Below, piece by piece: positions 48,220-57,680 of a stretch of DNA of 64,000 nt (positions are counted from its first letter, which is position 1; each line of letters starts with the position of its first letter). The stretch is from assembly GCA_963803545.1 (NCBI GenBank), contig CAWDMX010000004.1, positions 806,001-870,000 of the forward strand, written 5' to 3'. A program made the position numbers and the translations under genes. The stretch comes from Legionella_C sp963803545 (GTDB taxonomy: Bacteria; Pseudomonadota; Gammaproteobacteria; Legionellales; Legionellaceae). The notes under the pieces were generated by a model, which worked only from the letters and a program-made list of their open reading frames with translations, did not search any database and had not been told where the DNA came from.

Positions 48220-48549
48220 TTTCTACTTTTAGCGTCAGTTAAAAATGGGGGGATTACCATTCTTTTTTTACGTCGACCCCAATTCTTTTTACGTTTAATC
48301 CAAATAAAATGGACTTACAATATATTCTCAATTAACTAAAAATCCGGTTATTCATAATCGGCTGTAGGCTTTTTTGCAAGTATTTTAGTCTCATTGTATT
48401 GGCCTAAAAAGCAACGTATCCATTTAAACAATTTTTCGTTATGCTAAAGCGAGTCAACAAGAAATGCGGTCTACAGTTGAGCGACCTTCTGATAATTAAT
48501 ACAGTACTACATGCGTAGTAACTTAAAATGACGTTCACTTGTAATATAG

Positions 48550-48636
48550 CCCACTTCCCGCACCTGTTTTCACGAATAAACCGTCCAGTATTTTTCACCT
48601 AGGCAATCCAAGATAATTTTCTGTCGAGCATTAATA
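48550..48636 (-). mobile_element. 87-base right-end remnant of an IS1634-type element
   Basis: This stretch is the reverse complement of 58697-58783, the right end of the IS1634 element, including the terminal CCCACTTCCCGCACCTG. The match stops exactly at the IS21 border (48636/48637). The rest of this copy is not found on the other side of the IS21 element, so it was lost by deletion. Confidence 0.8.
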
Positions 48637-48722
48637 TGTCAATCAGCATCCAAAATTGACCCCCTGTCAGCGTCAAAAATTGACCCCCCCTGTGATAGTC
48701 ACAATGTAAAATATAGAAGCAA

Positions 48723-49451
48723 TTAATTTCTTGTTTTAAAGCGGTAACTTTCGTTTCCGGTTTCAATGATGTCGCAATGATGTGTAACTCTGTCGAGCAT
48801 GGCGGTTGTCATTTTTTTGTCAACAAAGACCTGTGCCCATTCACTGAAACTGAGGTTGGTGGTAATAATGAGTGAAACTTTCTCATAAAGTTTGCTGATA
48901 AGATGGAATAGCAATGCGCCTCCAGCCTGAGAGAAGGGCAGGTAACCCAGCTCATCAAGGACAACCACATCAACCATTTTCAAACGCTCGGCGAGTTTTC
49001 CTGCATTGCCGGCCAACTTTTCGGCCTCGAGTCTGTTAACAAGGCCAACTACGTTGAAAAATCTCGCCTTGTACCTGTTTTTAATGGCCTGACTGGCAAT
49101 GGCAATCGCCAGATGAGTTTTTCCACTGCCAGTACCGCCCACAAAAATAACATTACGATTAGCAGGAATAAAACTGCCTTCATGCAGCGTTCTTATTTGT
49201 TCTTCATTGACTTCAGACGATGCAAAATCAAAACGGTCCAAATCACGATATACAGGGAATTTGGCAGTACCCATTTGATAGTTAATGGAGCGAGCCTGCC
49301 TGTCGGCAATTTCAGCACGAACCAGATTTGACAAAAAAGACTCTTTGGTCAGCTGACTGAATCCAGGTTGCTCGCTTTCTTCTGTAAACGCTTCTTCCAT
49401 GTTATAAAGCTTCAGGTTGCGTAACATTAACAACAGTTCAGTGTATGGCAT
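48723..49451 (-). CDS. istB: IS21 helper ATPase IstB
   Basis: The 242-residue AAA+ protein has Walker A VGGTGSGKTHLAIAIA, Walker B VVVLDELGYLPFS and the sensor region IITTNLSFSEWAQVF. IstB assists the IstA transposase in target selection. It follows istA with a 14-base overlap. Confidence 0.95.
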   Translation of the reverse strand: MPYTELLLMLRNLKLYNMEEAFTEESEQPGFSQLTKESFLSNLVRAEIADRQARSINYQMGTAKFPVYRDLDRFDFASSEVNEEQIRTLHEGSFIPANRNVIFVGGTGSGKTHLAIAIASQAIKNRYKARFFNVVGLVNRLEAEKLAGNAGKLAERLKMVDVVVLDELGYLPFSQAGGALLFHLISKLYEKVSLIITTNLSFSEWAQVFVDKKMTTAMLDRVTHHCDIIETGNESYRFKTRN

Positions 49452-50949
49452 GGCGAACCCCTCTGAGCAACTGATTGTAACGAACCATATCGGGCATCGG
49501 TTCTTTGGCCAGTTTTAACCAGTCTGGCGTCGTTATTTCAGAAGGTGTTGGCCTGTCTTTCTGGCGGTTTAAATGATTCAAAATATAATCAGCTCCTATG
49601 AGCGCCTCTGAAATGGCTGTTTTGCAGGCAGCATCAACGGCTTCAAGACCGTGGGTGGAAATCGCAAGAAGTATTGACACAACGGCTTTGTCGCCATCTT
49701 TGTCCTTCATCAGGATTTCCCTGACTTTCTTAAGACCATCGGGCAATACCCATTCGTGGAATGGCGCACCATTGCGAATAGCTCCGGGCTTTTGCTCAAG
49801 CAGTGGCAGGTAATGCAAGGGATTATAAATGGTTTTATTCCGACCAAAATGACGTGTATGTTCGGCGATGACACGGCCTTTTGAATTCACTATAATTTTG
49901 TCAGAATAAGCCCGCACGCTGACCGGTTGGTATGCATAGGCACATTCAACGCTATAGCGGTTTCGGTCAAAGTTAACAAGACAGGTGCTGCTAACCCGGC
50001 AGCTCTTCTCCATATAGCCGTCAAATGGCGCATCCATCTGTCGAAGCACCTGTCCTTCCTGCTCAAAAATACGAGTGTCTTTCGCTTCAGGATGTGCACG
50101 CGTTTTGGAAATCTCCAGGCAGCGCTCCGTCAGGTGCCGGTTCAGTTCGTTGAAGTCCTTAAATTTTAGCCGGGGCACAAAAACCCAATCGCGAACATTG
50201 CCAACCTGATTTTCAACTTGCCCCTTTTCCCAGCCAGCAGCGGGACTACAGGCTGTGGGTTCTACCAGATAATGGCTTAACATCTGGATAAATCGGTTGT
50301 TGAACTTTCTTTCCTTGCCAGTAAAAACCACGTCAACTGCCGTTTTCATGTTGTCATAAATTCCGCGACGCGGGATTCCACCAAAAAATGAAAAAGCCTG
50401 TGCGTGCGCTGCAAACAGCATTTCCTGTGTTTCTCGCGGAAACGCTGCCACAAATAGCATGCGGCTGTAACACAAACGAAACTGTGCGACCTTTATTTTC
50501 TGAGCAACGCCACCAAGCTCTACAACTTCCTCGCTCCAGTCAAACTGATAAGCTTCCCCTGGCGAAAAGTAAAGTGGAATAAATGCCTTGCCCACCTTGC
50601 CATCATCCAGCATCCATTGCTTTACATAGCGCTGTACGCTGTCATAAGCGCCTGAATATCCCAACTCCCGCAAACGCTGGTGCAAGCGCATGGCACTGCA
50701 TCTCTGTTTCTTTGGTAATTGATTGTCCAATTCAAGCCAGGACTGCAATTGCTCCTTATAATCCTCAAGCCTTGGGGCGACCACTTGCCTTGGTTTGTAG
50801 ACATGTGCAGTTTGTCCTTCACGGAGTACCTTTCTTACTGTATTCCTCGATAAATTCAGCTCTCGGCTTATTTGCTTAATGCCTTGTTTCTGAACATGAT
50901 AACGTGTGCGTATTTTTGCGATCGTTTCCACAATTAACATCCCCCTCAT
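49438..50949 (-). CDS. istA: IS21 transposase IstA
   Basis: The 503-residue product has an N-terminal helix-turn-helix (ISRELNLSRNTVRKVLREG), and an rve-type catalytic domain (AYQFDWSEEVVELGG, first Asp; GIYDNMKTAV, second Asp; GWEKGQVENQVGNVRDWVF, Glu). The C-terminal DNA-binding region follows. It is complete. Confidence 0.95.
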   Translation of the reverse strand: MRGMLIVETIAKIRTRYHVQKQGIKQISRELNLSRNTVRKVLREGQTAHVYKPRQVVAPRLEDYKEQLQSWLELDNQLPKKQRCSAMRLHQRLRELGYSGAYDSVQRYVKQWMLDDGKVGKAFIPLYFSPGEAYQFDWSEEVVELGGVAQKIKVAQFRLCYSRMLFVAAFPRETQEMLFAAHAQAFSFFGGIPRRGIYDNMKTAVDVVFTGKERKFNNRFIQMLSHYLVEPTACSPAAGWEKGQVENQVGNVRDWVFVPRLKFKDFNELNRHLTERCLEISKTRAHPEAKDTRIFEQEGQVLRQMDAPFDGYMEKSCRVSSTCLVNFDRNRYSVECAYAYQPVSVRAYSDKIIVNSKGRVIAEHTRHFGRNKTIYNPLHYLPLLEQKPGAIRNGAPFHEWVLPDGLKKVREILMKDKDGDKAVVSILLAISTHGLEAVDAACKTAISEALIGADYILNHLNRQKDRPTPSEITTPDWLKLAKEPMPDMVRYNQLLRGVRHAIH

Positions 50950-51159
50950 CTCCGTTGAGTGATCCCAACGGTTAGTTTAACAATTATTTAGGGGGTCAAT
51001 TTTCGACGCTGATTTCCCCTCTAAAGGGGTCATTTTTGCATGCTGATTTACACTATTGATTTTAAATAATATCTTAATAGCAATGGGCTCTCTATGGATT
51101 TGGAAAGTAAAATATTATAAAGAAAATCAACTATTAGATTTATCAGGAAATTTAACTTA

Positions 51160-51996
51160 ATGGATATATTACTAGTTAACGATAAATTATTAGTATTGGA
51201 TTACGAACGAGATAAAGAATATGCGGTTGAAAAAAACTTAGGTACATTCATAAAGAGCTTCTTTACTAATGGGGAGCAATTTTCTAAAGCAATTCAGCGC
51301 AGATTAGGGGGAAAATCGACTACTCACAGGAAAGAAATCGGTCATAAATTTTCTTTATTGTATTCTGAGAAGCGTTATGTAAATTACGCTGATTTACAAG
51401 CAGTAACAAAGGTAGAGGATAAAGCCACTGCTAGGCATGAAATATATAAAGAAACTTTTTCAAGTGATGAAATAATAGGAGATTATTATTTCTTAAATCC
51501 TATTTTATTTAAAAACAAACTCGCCAAGGAAGATCTTTTAGGCGCGATATTATATTTTTCGTCGGGTATAAAATGCTCAGCTAAATTTAATTCTCAACCC
51601 CATATAAAAAAATTTATCCCTTCTAATGGAGCAAGATATCCTTTCTTTCCCATTATCTATATAAACAATGGGATTAATATCAAACCAGGTATTTATAAAT
51701 ATCATCCCTATTTACATTCACTCATTCGCGTTCAAGACAAGCAGCATTTTAAGGACGTTGATATTCGAATTGTATTTAAAGGAACCGTTGAACGAGTAAT
51801 GTCTCGATACCCAAATGGGGTAGCTTATCAGGATCTACTATTTGATTTGGGACACTTAATTACAACATTAAAAATGTGTTTTTCCCACTATGGGATAAGC
51901 TATACTTTGCGTACTTCTATAGATACTAATTCTGAAGTAAATCTAATGGACTTGGAGTTGTTAACCATTGATCTACGCATTAATATTAAGTTATAA
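51160..51996 (+). CDS. SagB-like nitroreductase-fold protein
   Basis: The 278-residue product matches the pattern of SagB/ThcOx-type FMN oxidoreductases in its second half: IPSNGARYPFFPIIYINNG (family R-P-S-A-G-A-x-Y-P), INIKPGIYKYHPYLHSL, VFKGTVERVMSRYPNGVAYQDLLFDLGHL (two overlapping parts; family F-x-R-x-x-x-K-Y-G and L-x-x-x-G-H). Such enzymes oxidise azolines in modified peptides or act in other pathways. The N-terminal ~100 residues are divergent. It begins ~108 bases after the IS21 end and has no visible RiPP partner nearby, so its role is open. Confidence 0.6.
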   Translation: MDILLVNDKLLVLDYERDKEYAVEKNLGTFIKSFFTNGEQFSKAIQRRLGGKSTTHRKEIGHKFSLLYSEKRYVNYADLQAVTKVEDKATARHEIYKETFSSDEIIGDYYFLNPILFKNKLAKEDLLGAILYFSSGIKCSAKFNSQPHIKKFIPSNGARYPFFPIIYINNGINIKPGIYKYHPYLHSLIRVQDKQHFKDVDIRIVFKGTVERVMSRYPNGVAYQDLLFDLGHLITTLKMCFSHYGISYTLRTSIDTNSEVNLMDLELLTIDLRINIKL

Positions 51997-52488
51997 CTAT
52001 GCTATATTTAGATGCTTTATTAGAGGAAAGTCTCCTAAGATGTCACCTACATATTCAGGTTCTCCACTTTTAATAAAACCATTTCTTTCATAAAAGTGTT
52101 TTGCTGTTATCGTACTTACAACTGAAAGTGATTGGATTCCTGATGATTTGGCAATATGTTCCATTTCCTTCAATAAGACTTTACCAACGCCCTTATAGAT
52201 ATAAGAAGGAAGAACATAATTTAATAATATTTCCCCATCTTTATTCATTAAAGCAAAACCTGAAAGTTTACTTTTAGGGGTGTCAAGCGCGGCTAACGAT
52301 ATATTATTAGTTGAGTTGATCCATTGAGAAATATTTTCTGGGGTTTTATTTGCCAGCCATTCTTTCATAATCTGAGGGTCATTATTATAATCAGCTGCAC
52401 AATTCATAGTTATAGATTCTATTAATAGGTCGCATAGCTCTTTACGCTGTTCTGAAGATGGAGTGATAATTTTTAAATTGGCTAACAT
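51997..52488 (-). CDS. GNAT family N-acetyltransferase
   Basis: The 163-residue product has GNAT features: LKIITPSSEQRKELCDLL, a central YVLPSYIYKGVGKVLLKEMEHIA (acetyl-CoA loop Y-x-G-x-G), and ITAKHFYERNGFIKSGE. The substrate is unknown. Its 3' end abuts that of the SagB-like gene (convergent), and it is divergent from argS. Confidence 0.85.
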   Translation of the reverse strand: MLANLKIITPSSEQRKELCDLLIESITMNCAADYNNDPQIMKEWLANKTPENISQWINSTNNISLAALDTPKSKLSGFALMNKDGEILLNYVLPSYIYKGVGKVLLKEMEHIAKSSGIQSLSVVSTITAKHFYERNGFIKSGEPEYVGDILGDFPLIKHLNIA

Positions 52489-53202
52489 ATGGACAGCTCA
52501 TCGTTAATATTTACGTATAATATCTGTAAATGCTAATTGTTTCCAAATATCTTTAAGGTAAATGTTCAAAAGAATTAGCATAGGGGCTTAGGAAACATGT
52601 AAATGAGACAAATATATCTTTTATTACCCTAAGAATTAAATATTTATACAGTACTTCTCTCACAGATATATTGTAGTAAATAATACTTGTAAGAAATAAA
52701 GAGAGAAATATGAGCGAATTGTTTGATGATAAGATTAATCAGATTTTCCAAAATGCATTTGAAGTGCTTGGCTATAATACGCAGTATGCAAAAGTTGTAT
52801 TATCGTCTCGTCCTCAATTAGGGCACTTTCAGTGCAATGCTGCTATGTCTTTAGCAAAGGAAGTTGGTAAAAATCCTTTGGAAATCGCAAATAATATTGT
52901 AGAACTTATTTCTAAAAATGAATGGTTCACCAATGTAAACATTGCTCGACCAGGTTTTATAAATTTCTCGGTTTCATCTGATTATTTAGCAGATTGGTGT
53001 AATCAATTAGTACTGGATCATCGTTCTGGTTGCCCTATTGTTGCTAATAAAAAGAAAGTGGTTATTGATTTTGGTGGGCCTAATATTGCTAAGCCCATGC
53101 ATGTTGGACATATCCGATCTACTGTAATTGGGGATTGTTTACAGCGTTTATATCGATTTTGTGGTGATGAAGTAATTAGTGATATTCATTTGGGCGATTG
53201 GG

Positions 53203-54583
53203 CACGGCGTTTTCATGAGTAAAATTTAGGCATAATATTTCACTAAAAAATTGTATACTCTCCATTTTTATAAATGGATTTTGTTAACAAATGTCTGATG
53301 TTATTGACAAGCTAAATCAATTTAATGACCCACGAGACTCTAAAAAAGTCATTCATCCTCTAGCCACTATTTTGTTTATTGCCGTTTGCGCCATTTTTTG
53401 CGGAGCGGAAGGCTGGGAAGATATTGTCTTATGGGCGGAAAGTCACCAAGATTGGCTGAGGAAGTATATTGACCTTAGCCATGGCCTTCCTAGCTACAGC
53501 ACTTATCGACGCGCGTTTATTATCATTTCTCCGGCTTGTTGGAGTAGGTTAATACGCGATGTTGTTTGGTCATCTAACCCCGAGCGAAAAAAGGAAGATC
53601 AAGTGCCCATTGATGGGAAAACATTACGTGCCAGCAAGTGTGATGCGAAGGGAGTCAAAGCAATACAAATGGTTAGTGCCTGGAGCGTTGAAAATAGTAT
53701 TATTTTAGGTGAGGTGAAAACGGATAGTAAATCAAATGAAATAACGGCTATTCCATTACTGCTTGAGCTGTTAGACCTGGAAGGAGCAACCGTTTCTTTA
53801 GATGCTATGGGCTGCAATGAAAAAATCATCTCTAAAATTTTAGAACAAGAAGCACATTATGTTATCAAGCTAAAGAAGAATCAGCCTAAATTATTTGAAG
53901 CTATTGAAAAATATTCTCAAAACCAAGGTAAATCAATGGATAATGTAGTGGATGATTATTTTGATGAATCTCATGGGCGCTGTGTTCGCCGGCGCTATTT
54001 TGCCTTTGATGTTCCTCAAGATATCCAAAAATTAGGATTTACTCAAATGAAGACCATTATTGCTACTGAAACAATTAGCTCAAGTAAATATACAAAAGAG
54101 ACAAGTACTGAATGGCGTTACTATTTAACTGATCATGACAAATTAAACTCCAAATTAGCAAGCTATGTGCGTGGTCACTGGGGCGTGGAAGCAATGCACT
54201 GGTGTTTAGATGTGCACTTAAATGATGACAAAGATAAAAAATACGAAGAAAATGCGGCTGAGAACTTTGCAAGAACAAAAAGGTTTTTATTCAATCTTGT
54301 AAAATCAAAGCCGCCTAAAGGAAAAAAAAGAAGTCTCCGATTAAATTTAAAGTTAGTTGGCTGGAATCTTGATTATTTAGCAAGATTAATTTTTAGCTGA
54401 TGGTTTAGGATCAACTTCATGTAAGAAAAATGGTTGTTTTTTTTCTGCTCGCCTAAAATATGGGGCAAAAGTTTCTGTATTGTTGGTTTCATAGTTCAGG
54501 ATAAATTTGGGTGGAAAGGGATTAGAATTTTATTTTATTTTCCTCATCACTAATGATCAATTATTACTCATGAAAACGCCGTG
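53203..54583 (+). mobile_element. ISAs1 family element inside argS
   Basis: The 1381-base element has perfect 20-base inverted ends, CACGGCGTTTTCATGAGTAA at 53203-53222 and its complement at 54564-54583. The target duplication is GGCGATTGGG (53193-53202 and 54584-54593). It carries one transposase gene in the same direction as argS. Confidence 0.95.
53291..54400 (+). CDS. ISAs1 family transposase
   Basis: The 369-residue DDE transposase has the family start (FNDPRDSKKVIHPLATILFI), PIDGKTLRASK (first Asp), VSLDAMGCNEKI (second Asp) and RGHWGVEAMHWCLDVHLNDD (Glu). It appears full length and intact. Confidence 0.95.
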   Translation: MSDVIDKLNQFNDPRDSKKVIHPLATILFIAVCAIFCGAEGWEDIVLWAESHQDWLRKYIDLSHGLPSYSTYRRAFIIISPACWSRLIRDVVWSSNPERKKEDQVPIDGKTLRASKCDAKGVKAIQMVSAWSVENSIILGEVKTDSKSNEITAIPLLLELLDLEGATVSLDAMGCNEKIISKILEQEAHYVIKLKKNQPKLFEAIEKYSQNQGKSMDNVVDDYFDESHGRCVRRRYFAFDVPQDIQKLGFTQMKTIIATETISSSKYTKETSTEWRYYLTDHDKLNSKLASYVRGHWGVEAMHWCLDVHLNDDKDKKYEENAAENFARTKRFLFNLVKSKPPKGKKRSLRLNLKLVGWNLDYLARLIFS

Positions 54584-55843
54584 GGCGATTGGGGTACACA
54601 AATGGGTATGCTGATTGAGGCAATGAAAAAGAAGATGCCTGAAGCAGACTATTTTAATGAAGTCTTTGAAGGTCATTATCCTGATTCATCACCTGTAACT
54701 GTAGATGAACTATCCGCTCTCTATCCTCAAGCTGCAGCTTTATGTAAAGCCGATGAAATAGAAATGCAAAAAGCCAGAACATCCACCTTAGAACTTCAAA
54801 AAAAGAAACGAGGTTTAGTCGCTTTATGGACTCATTTTGCCAATATTTCAATCGAGTCATTAAAAAAAGATTTTAATGACCTGGGTGTTACATTTGATTT
54901 ATGGAATGGCGAAAGCACCGTCCACTCCCTGGCAGAGAGCTTAATTGAAACGCTGATAGAATATAAAATTGCCGTAGAAAGCAATGGTGCAACTATAATT
55001 GAATTAGAGGAAGATATGCCTCCTTTAATATTAAAAAAGTCTGATGAAGCTTTTATGTACGGCACAACAGATTTAGCGACTATAGTTGAAAGAGTAAATA
55101 CTATTAATCCATATTTAATTTTATATGTAGTCGATAAACGCCAGTTTCTTCATTTCAAACAAGTGTTCCAAGCAGCAAAAAAATGCAACCTAGCTGATTC
55201 CGTTATTTTAGAGCACGTGGGTTTTGGCACGGTCAATGGTTCGGACGGTAAGCCATTCAAGACCCGCGATGGCGGAACTATGAGCCTGAAGGATTTAATT
55301 AAAGAAGCCAAAGTTAACGTTGGCTTTCGTTTTAATAATAATGATATAGATGAAAATTTAAAAAATGACATAGTTAATAAAATTGCCTTATCTACATTAA
55401 AAATTGCCGACTTATCAAACCCTAGAATCTCTGATTATATATTTGATTTAAATGTTGCCTCACAATTTGAAGGGAAAACAGGCCCCTATCTTTTATATTC
55501 AGCAGTACGTATTAAATCCATGCTGCAAAAAGCTAATAACCTCGATCAAAACAATCTAAAAATTTTACCCGCCGTGAATTTGTTAGAAGAGAATCTTCAA
55601 TTAACATTTACCAGGCTACCCAAAGCCATCAGCACTGCTTATATTAGATTTGAGCCTCACCACTTGTGTGATTTTGCCTTTGAGCTTGCTTCGGCTTATA
55701 ACCGCTTCTATGCGGCATGTAACGTACTAACGGAAGAAAACTTATCGATTCGTAGTTCACGTTTAGCAATGTCAGCTTTAACGCTAAAGCAAATGCTTTT
55801 AACCTTTGATATTTTGGGTTTGGAAGTTCCAGAAAAAATGTGA
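54581..55843 (+). CDS. ArgS C-terminal fragment with IS-supplied GTG start
   Basis: The last three bases of the ISAs1 element (GTG, 54581-54583) can act as a start codon, in frame with the downstream argS part (VGDWGTQMGM...), giving 420 residues with the anticodon-binding domain. No good ribosome-binding sequence is visible just upstream. The fragment lacks the HIGH-type motif and would need the N-part to work. Confidence 0.4.
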   Translation: MGDWGTQMGMLIEAMKKKMPEADYFNEVFEGHYPDSSPVTVDELSALYPQAAALCKADEIEMQKARTSTLELQKKKRGLVALWTHFANISIESLKKDFNDLGVTFDLWNGESTVHSLAESLIETLIEYKIAVESNGATIIELEEDMPPLILKKSDEAFMYGTTDLATIVERVNTINPYLILYVVDKRQFLHFKQVFQAAKKCNLADSVILEHVGFGTVNGSDGKPFKTRDGGTMSLKDLIKEAKVNVGFRFNNNDIDENLKNDIVNKIALSTLKIADLSNPRISDYIFDLNVASQFEGKTGPYLLYSAVRIKSMLQKANNLDQNNLKILPAVNLLEENLQLTFTRLPKAISTAYIRFEPHHLCDFAFELASAYNRFYAACNVLTEENLSIRSSRLAMSALTLKQMLLTFDILGLEVPEKM

Positions 55844-56180
55844 GGAATAATACTCTGCTTGAGAAAATGACAGGTGCTTTTTAATAAGTGACGAAAGTGA
55901 CAGCAGTGATAGCTGTAAAAACATTTATTTTAATCAAGCAGAAATCCAATGCGTATTCCGATGATGTTGATCACAATATATCTTCAATAAGAACAATATT
56001 TGTACTATATATTTTGCCCCCTCTAAATTTGTAAATGAAAGGGGATTAAAAAGCTCTTTTGATTGGGAAAGGCAGGATCTTCCCTGACTTATTTATTTGC
56101 AAAATAAGAAAAAGAGGGGGTATTTTTATGGTGTTTCCCTCATTCCGCACCTGTTTTTGTGAATAACCTATAAAAAATTC

Positions 56181-57680
56181 TTGACACAGATCTCGGATTT
56201 TGATCTATTACTCACTTTTGGTAGAGAGAAAGTGAACGTAGCAAATTTCACAACAAAATCGCTGGATCATCTTGGCTTGGTGTCAACTCTATGCAAAGAG
56301 CTGGGTATTGCTGACTTTGTTGATGAGCGGCTCCCGAAACAGCCAACATCCCACGCATCCCATGGTCAACTGTTGGTTGCAATGATTTTAAATGGGCTCG
56401 GTTTTGTTAGTCGTACCTTGCACATGGTTCCAGATTATTTCTCGGACAAGCCTGTTGAGCGTTTAATCGGAGAGGGGATAAAAGCGGAGCATATAAACGA
56501 TGATGCCCTCGGTCGATGTCTCGATAAATTATACGAGGATGGTGTTTCGCCTCTTTATCAAGATTTGGCGGAGCGTGTTGTCAATTATTTAGGCTTGCCG
56601 TGCGATTTAGTACACCTTGATTCCACGAGTTTTCATGTGGATGGCGAATATCAATCAGATATTGATGCTCAACATATTCGTTTAACACAGGGATATAGTC
56701 GCGATCATCGTCCCGCGCTTAATCAAGTCATTCTTAATTTGATTACTGAAAATCAAGCTGGCCTTCCCGTTTACATGCAAGCCTGCAGTGGTAATACCAA
56801 TGATAGCGAAAGCTTTAAAAAGCTCGTTAAATCACACATTGGTAGTTTGAAAGCGGCACAGCGAAGCCGCTACTTTATTGGAGACGCAGCGCTGTATGTT
56901 GCTGAAACAATACAATCCCTACATGAGCAAAAACAATTATTTATTACACGTGTGCCACAAAAAATGGTTGAAGCAAAAGCCATATTAAGCACTTATTCAT
57001 TGGATGATTTTATTGCCATCGAGGCTGAATATTCAGGCACTTGGTACGAATCTAATTACGGTTCCGTTCCACAGAAATGGTTATTGGTTAAGAGCGAACA
57101 AGCGGGTAAACGTGAAAATCACACCCTGAAAAAATCCATTTTAAAAAGCACCGAAGCATCGATGAAATCATTCAAAAAACTATGCCAGGAGACCTACGCG
57201 TGCCAGAAAGATGCCCTAACGGCACTATCCAGATGGGAAAAGAAGCAAAGCTATCTAAGGGTTGCTGAGCCATTAATGCTTGAGCAGATAACCCATCAAA
57301 CACGAGGCCGCCCGAAAAAAGATTCAGAAGGAACTATTTCGTATCAAATTAGTGGGCGGCTATATACCTGCTTGCAACGCAAGAAATTGGAAGCAGATAA
57401 AAAAGGTCTTTTTATTTTATCCACCAATGATTGCTCGGGTGAATTATCCATGCAGGATATGTTGGCAAATTATAAATCACAGCAGTCTGTTGAACGTGGC
57501 TTTCGCTTCCTGAAAAGCCCCGACTTCCTTGTCTCATCTTTGTATTTGAAAAAACCCGAACGCATCGAAGCCTTGCTCATGGTTATGACCTGCTGTCTCA
57601 TGATCTATGCAGCACTTGAGCATCTAATTCGGCGGGAACTAGCCGCTAAAAAGCTCTTCTTTCCTGATATAGTTAATTAA
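56181..57680 (+). pseudogene. IS1634/IS4-superfamily transposase, C-terminus split off by IS630
   Basis: The 499-residue frame carries the N-terminal DUF4277-like region (SLDHLGLVSTLCKELGIADF) and a DDE_Tnp_1 domain (VHLDSTSFHVDG first Asp; FIGDAALYVAETI second Asp; YKSQQSVERGFRFLKSPDF Glu). It ends ...KKLFFPDIVN inside the IS630 end. The missing tail (KQKPTQKPTAKWVFWCFIGI... to WTVYS) is found after the IS630 at about 58590-58763, one base out of phase with the left part, so the gene is now inactive or truncated. Confidence 0.85.

Larger units (their letters stand above)
47061..48258 (+). mobile_element. IS3 family element, copy 1 (complete)
   Basis: The 1198-base element has ends GGTAATCGTCCC (left) and, reversed, GGTAATCCCCCC (right), and is flanked by the 4-base duplication ATTC (47057-47060 and 48259-48262). 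It carries orfA and orfB. A second copy with identical proteins lies inverted at 61143-62340. Confidence 0.9.
46563..48335 (+). pseudogene. unrecognised gene broken by a frameshift and an IS3 insertion
   Basis: Two overlapping frames look like one gene. The first (46563-46817) ends in EEHKLDSFFSSR and stop; the second, one base out of phase, continues with LPDDTIINTSDTLDDLSNIS and runs to 47085. A one-base gain in the T-rich stretch near 46798-46812 explains the break. The second frame runs into the IS3 element at 47061. If the element and one copy of its ATTC duplication are removed, the frame continues for about 26 more codons to a stop at 48333-48335. The restored protein (~190 residues, soluble) is not recognised. 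Confidence 0.6.
48637..51052 (-). mobile_element. IS21 family element
   Basis: The 2416-base element carries istA and istB on the minus strand. Ends are TGTCAATCAGCATCCAAAA (left) and, reversed, TGTAAATCAGCATGCAAAA (right), with inner repeats of the AATTGACCCCC type, as in the multiple terminal repeats of IS21. I see no clear target duplication. Its base composition looks visibly richer in G and C than the genes around it, in line with recent arrival from another genome. Confidence 0.88.
52710..55843 (+). pseudogene. argS: arginyl-tRNA synthetase gene split by ISAs1
   Basis: The 5' part (52710-53202) encodes the Add-1 domain and the HIGH-type motif KPMHVGHIRSTVIGD; the 3' part (from 54594) encodes the rest of the catalytic domain (FKTRDGGTMSLKDLI in the KMSKS-like region) and the anticodon-binding domain to AFELASAYNRFYAAC. 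Removing the IS and one 10-base duplication joins IHLGDWG to TQMGMLIEA and gives an uninterrupted 580-residue frame, the usual ArgS size. As it stands, the N-part reads into the IS and stops at 53220-53222. A GTG at 54581, formed by the IS end, is in frame with the C-part. No other damage is visible, so insertion was recent. Confidence 0.93.

Noticed and set aside
48404..48598. Short minus-strand frame beginning MKNTGRFIRENRC as a gene
   Set aside because: The N-terminal part is encoded by the IS1634 terminal sequence; the same peptide start appears at 58735 for the same reason. It is a by-product of the IS end.
48637..51052. Target duplication for the IS21 element
   Set aside because: Flanks GCATTAATA and CTATTGATT share no convincing direct repeat of 4-8 bases.
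51160..55843. A new aminoacyl-tRNA-dependent biosynthetic system made of SagB-like, GNAT and ArgS genes
   Set aside because: The genes are on different strands, argS has normal full-length features, and no peptide ligase or carrier is present. Proximity alone does not support a joint pathway.
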